From assembly GCA_045837725.1 (NCBI GenBank), contig JBEWZL010000232.1:1-64000 (forward strand): a stretch of DNA of 64,000 nucleotides, written 5' to 3'. The notes beneath the pieces were generated by a model. That model was not told the DNA's origin. It ran no database searches and saw only the letters and a list, made by a program, of their open reading frames with translations. Position 1 is the stretch's first letter. Each line of letters starts with the position of its first letter. The translations under genes and the position numbers were made by a program. Origin of the DNA: Vermamoeba vermiformis. Taxonomy: Eukaryota > Tubulinea > Echinamoebida. Shown one piece after another: positions 61,363 through 64,000 of the stretch.

Positions 61363-61591
61363 TCAAAATAATATTTGATCTGATCCCTCTCTTGTTGTCA
61401 TTAGTAACCCCGTACTTGTATAATCAAACGTATTTATAAATATAATGAAGAAATTATATCAGTTTGTATTTCTTCTATTCTTGAATTACTGGCCATGAAA
61501 TTGACTTGTAACCTTAGATCTGCTGAGTATGACATACGGCACTACTGCTTTTTAAATCATTACACTGACTATTATTTTATAACATTCCGAT

Positions 61592-62860
61592 ATGGCAAAG
61601 CAAAATTCAGCGAGACAAAGGCTAATAACCATCGTCATTTCGGCGATCAGCGGATCTATCTTTACTGCAGTAATTGCAGCAATAGTTATCATTTCAACTC
61701 AATCAAACCTACTAGAGAATGCGAATATGAAAGAGGATGCTTCTCAAAATGAAAACTCAACGCCACATCCGGTCGATGACGCGCAAATCCGGATAGAAAA
61801 TCTGACACTACCCTCTTCGCAGCAGTTATTCAATGACGTATTGGTAGTACTACATTTCAATACACCTCGTTATAATCATTTACCGATATTACTTGAACAC
61901 TACGGTAAAGTTTTCAAAAACATTATCGTTTGCGGTCAACAACCGCATCCAATGGTTGATTATGTCTGTACAAAAGGTAAAGTTCAAATATTAGTAGATA
62001 TATCGATTTACTAAATTTCATTCATTTAGACCAAGTCAAAAATGGTGGTCATTTAATGTACGGATGCGTAGCTGACATCATGGAGACGTATCCTAATTAC
62101 GCTGGATACTTCTCATTCCACTTTGATTTGCTTGTGAATTACTGGAAATTCAACAACTTCGATAAAAACAAAGCTTGGATCTCGTACACGAACGACAACA
62201 GTGGACCACATCCACTCTCGAAATTTCCAAACGATAGTACGAAGCCATGTAAGCACTCATACAAATCGCTTGATCATAGCGTTCTATATTATAGTAATTA
62301 CCTATTTTAAAGCTGGATGGTACTGGTGGGGCACAAAATGGGGACTCGCAGCTTGTCGTAAAGCTATGAAAGAGCTGCCTCAACAATATAAAGACAAATT
62401 AATAGCTAGTTATGGCGCTAATGATGTTATATGGCGCGGTAAGGCAATTTGATAAGAATATTGAATGTGTGAACTGCATCCAACGTTTGAAATTTAGGGA
62501 TGGGGGATCTGTTCTACATACCTCAACGGATGAGACCCGAATTCGTGTCATTAACTCGCTTGTTCGTTAAGAGTGAAGTTTTTCTTGAAATAGCTATTCC
62601 TACTATCCCCATAATCTTGGAAGCTCCAAGTGCGCCATTGAATCTAACTGGTAAAGCATTAAAAATTTATTTCATTCACTAGTTTCGGTTCAATTAAGCG
62701 TATATTAATACCTTTTATAGGCGATTTTGATTGGTGGAGCCGACGCTTCGAGCAGTATTGGAAGCCAGAGTACCAGTTCGCACATCCCTTCAGGTTTCAT
62801 GAATACGGCATGTACGCTAAATTTGGAGATATTATGAAACTAGGATACGCCGCAAAATAA
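61592..62860 (+). CDS. Type II membrane protein, glycosyltransferase-like
   Basis: Five exons encode about 330 residues. The ATG at 61592 gives a basic tail (MAKQNSARQR) and one long hydrophobic segment (LITIVISAISGSIFTAVIAA), then an acidic Asn-rich stem, the usual layout of a Golgi enzyme. The lumenal part has VLVVLHFNTPRYNHLPILLEHYG, NIIVCGQ, GHLMYGCVADIMETYPNYAGYF, FHFDLLVNYWKF and a Trp-rich block (GWYWWGTKWGLAACRKAM). The HFN.PRY...LL..YG..F.NI..CG pattern with a later metYP.Y.GY..I.FD is shared by unnamed protein families of nematodes and protists thought to be glycosyltransferases. FHFD may stand in for a DxD site. I am sure of the membrane topology, less of the enzyme class. Confidence 0.6.
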
Positions 62861-63139
62861 AAAGATCGATTTAGGATCCGATCGACTATCTTTTTTTGGG
62901 TGGAATGGATCGGCGTCGTTTAGCCCTATGCAATAAAGAATAGGAATTTAGTTCAACGTTGTGACTACACTGCGCATGTTCTTGGAAATTGACATTCAAA
63001 GATTCAAAATCAGTCATTTTGTTGTCTTCTTTGAATCCAAAATTGGATGCGATAAAATTTATTTGTTGCAGTTTATAAATTGGCATCGACATTATTTTCA
63101 TGCAACAACTTTATACAGCGCAACGTAAGAGTAAAAAGA

Positions 63140-64000
63140 ATGTGGAAACTTACCCTGTTTTGTTTGCTGTCGTTAACGGCTTTAAAGGCCTTAGCAGATT
63201 CGATAACCATTCAACAAGGTGTGAATGGATATACTTCTGGAAAATCCGTTGATATTAGTACTTTGTATGGCATCGGAGAGCCTGGTAAGAATACGAAGCT
63301 AATTAAGCCGGATGCAGTTTAATGTTGTAACGGCCTAAATTCTAAATTGAATCAATTGCAAAATTCCTTACCTTAGCGAATTAGTAATAGCAATGAGTCT
63401 TACGTGATTTAATTTCAAAGGTTCTTGGAATGACAACGGTTCGACTTTCGGCGATGGGGATGCGACCTGGTGTATTGGTTTATTGACCGTTCGTCCTGCC
63501 TATGGCTATGATATTAGCCCGCTGATGAGATTTGATGATTTGGATAAAGTGGTACCTGCTGGAGCCTATGTAACCAAAGCTACTTTGACTCTCAACGTTT
63601 TTGCCGATCGACCTGGCGCTAAGCTTATTGGCCGGTACTTGAACGTAGATTGGTACGCTGGGGACACTAGTAAGTACTATACTCCAAATTTTGGATCGAT
63701 GGTAACGATTTAAAATTGTCAAGATCTAAAATTAGATAATTCAAAATACTTACCGGATCTCGAATATAGTGGCTGGCGGAAAGGGCATTTGTGGCTGGAG
63801 ATACCGTAAAGAAGGAGTACAATGGTCTCAGCTCGGTGCCATGGGCGAAGGAACAGATCTGATAGCGGATGTAAACTTCGTTATGCCATCCGAAGGAACA
63901 ATTTCCGAATCTGATGGCCCAGTCTCAGTAGACCTTGACCCCTCTATTGTCCAGACTTGGATCGACACTCCGTCCAAGAACTACGGCTTTAAGCTTCAAA
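63140..64000 (+). CDS. Secreted DNRLRE-type protein (partial, cut by the window end)
   Basis: The ATG at 63140 starts a signal peptide (KLTLFCLLSLTALKALA). The mature chain begins DSITIQQGVNGY. After an intron near 63,290-63,420 it has DATWCIGLLTVRP, LMRFDDLDKVVPAGAYVTKATLTL, a Trp-containing strand (YLNVDWYAGD), then GVQWSQLGAMGEGTD, VSVDLDPSIVQTWID and NYGFKLQ. The sequence LMRFD.....PAGA.VT.ATLTL, followed by a late V..W......NYGF.L, is the signature of the DNRLRE beta-sandwich found in many extracellular and carbohydrate-associated proteins of bacteria and protists. The frame continues past 64,000, so further domains are unknown. Confidence 0.78.

Noticed and set aside
1-64000. CRISPR arrays, rRNA genes, LTR elements or other virus-like elements
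   Set aside because: No regularly spaced repeats, rRNA-like sequence, long terminal repeats or capsid/integrase-like frames were found by reading.

Overview
This window is the end of a chromosome from a microbial eukaryote. It opens with about 300 bases of CCCTAA telomere repeat, and a gene-dense arm with short introns (mostly 40-65 nt, GTAAGT or GTACGT donors, CTAAC-like branch points, TAG/CAG acceptors) follows. Many intergenic gaps are under 200 bases. The gene content suggests an amoebozoan, perhaps a protosteloid or variosean amoeba: several Ras/Rho regulators in mixed architectures, AMN1-type leucine-rich repeats joined to a CLU-like region, a THH1/TOM1/TOM3 seven-helix domain, a Zn2Cys6 transcription factor and Asn-rich tails. 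The lineage is inferred from gene content, not from a search.

Layout. 1-2,100: telomere, a doubtful spliced mini-gene, a CpG-starved block with a decayed LINE-like fragment, and a mispaired tRNA-Met(CAT) gene. 2.1-15.2 kb, all on the minus strand: a Golgi-type nucleotide-sugar transferase, a large GTPase with FHA-, SAM- and B-box-like modules, and a large Cys-rich surface protein ending in a THH1/TOM1/TOM3 domain. 15.8-21.4 kb (+): a RasGEF-RhoGEF-PH-Kelch protein. 21.8-31.3 kb (-): a Crinkler-like nuclease-kinase protein and a CLU-like/TPR/LRR giant. 31.7-35.0 kb: a tiny minus-strand gene and a divergent Zn2Cys6 regulator. 35.2-39.3 kb (-): a DUF1772-like membrane protein, a TLC-domain protein and a rhomboid protease close to RHBDD1/RHBDL4. 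40.2-44.4 kb: a multi-pass membrane alpha/beta hydrolase and two head-to-head secreted proteins. 44.4-49.2 kb (-): an F-box/LRR protein, two unrecognised proteins and a membrane-anchored UBX protein. 49.9-53.5 kb (+): a RasGEF fused to a PRXL2-type thioredoxin-fold domain. 54.0-56.4 kb (-): a sirtuin fused to a CAP/cofactor-C-like beta-helix. 57.4-61.4 kb (+): a PH-C2-C2-RasGAP. 61.6-64.0 kb (+): a type II membrane protein and a secreted DNRLRE-type protein cut by the window edge.

Themes. Two Ras activators and one Ras inactivator lie within about 46 kb, two of them in unusual fusions. ER protein quality control or ubiquitin functions recur (RHBDD1-like rhomboid, membrane UBX protein, F-box protein). 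The most unusual points are the domain fusions, a splice choice that would include or skip the peroxiredoxin-type cysteine, and sharply bounded CpG-poor blocks. Exon boundaries were read by eye, so the outer limits are firmer than the internal ones. No CRISPR array, rRNA gene or intact virus-like element was seen.
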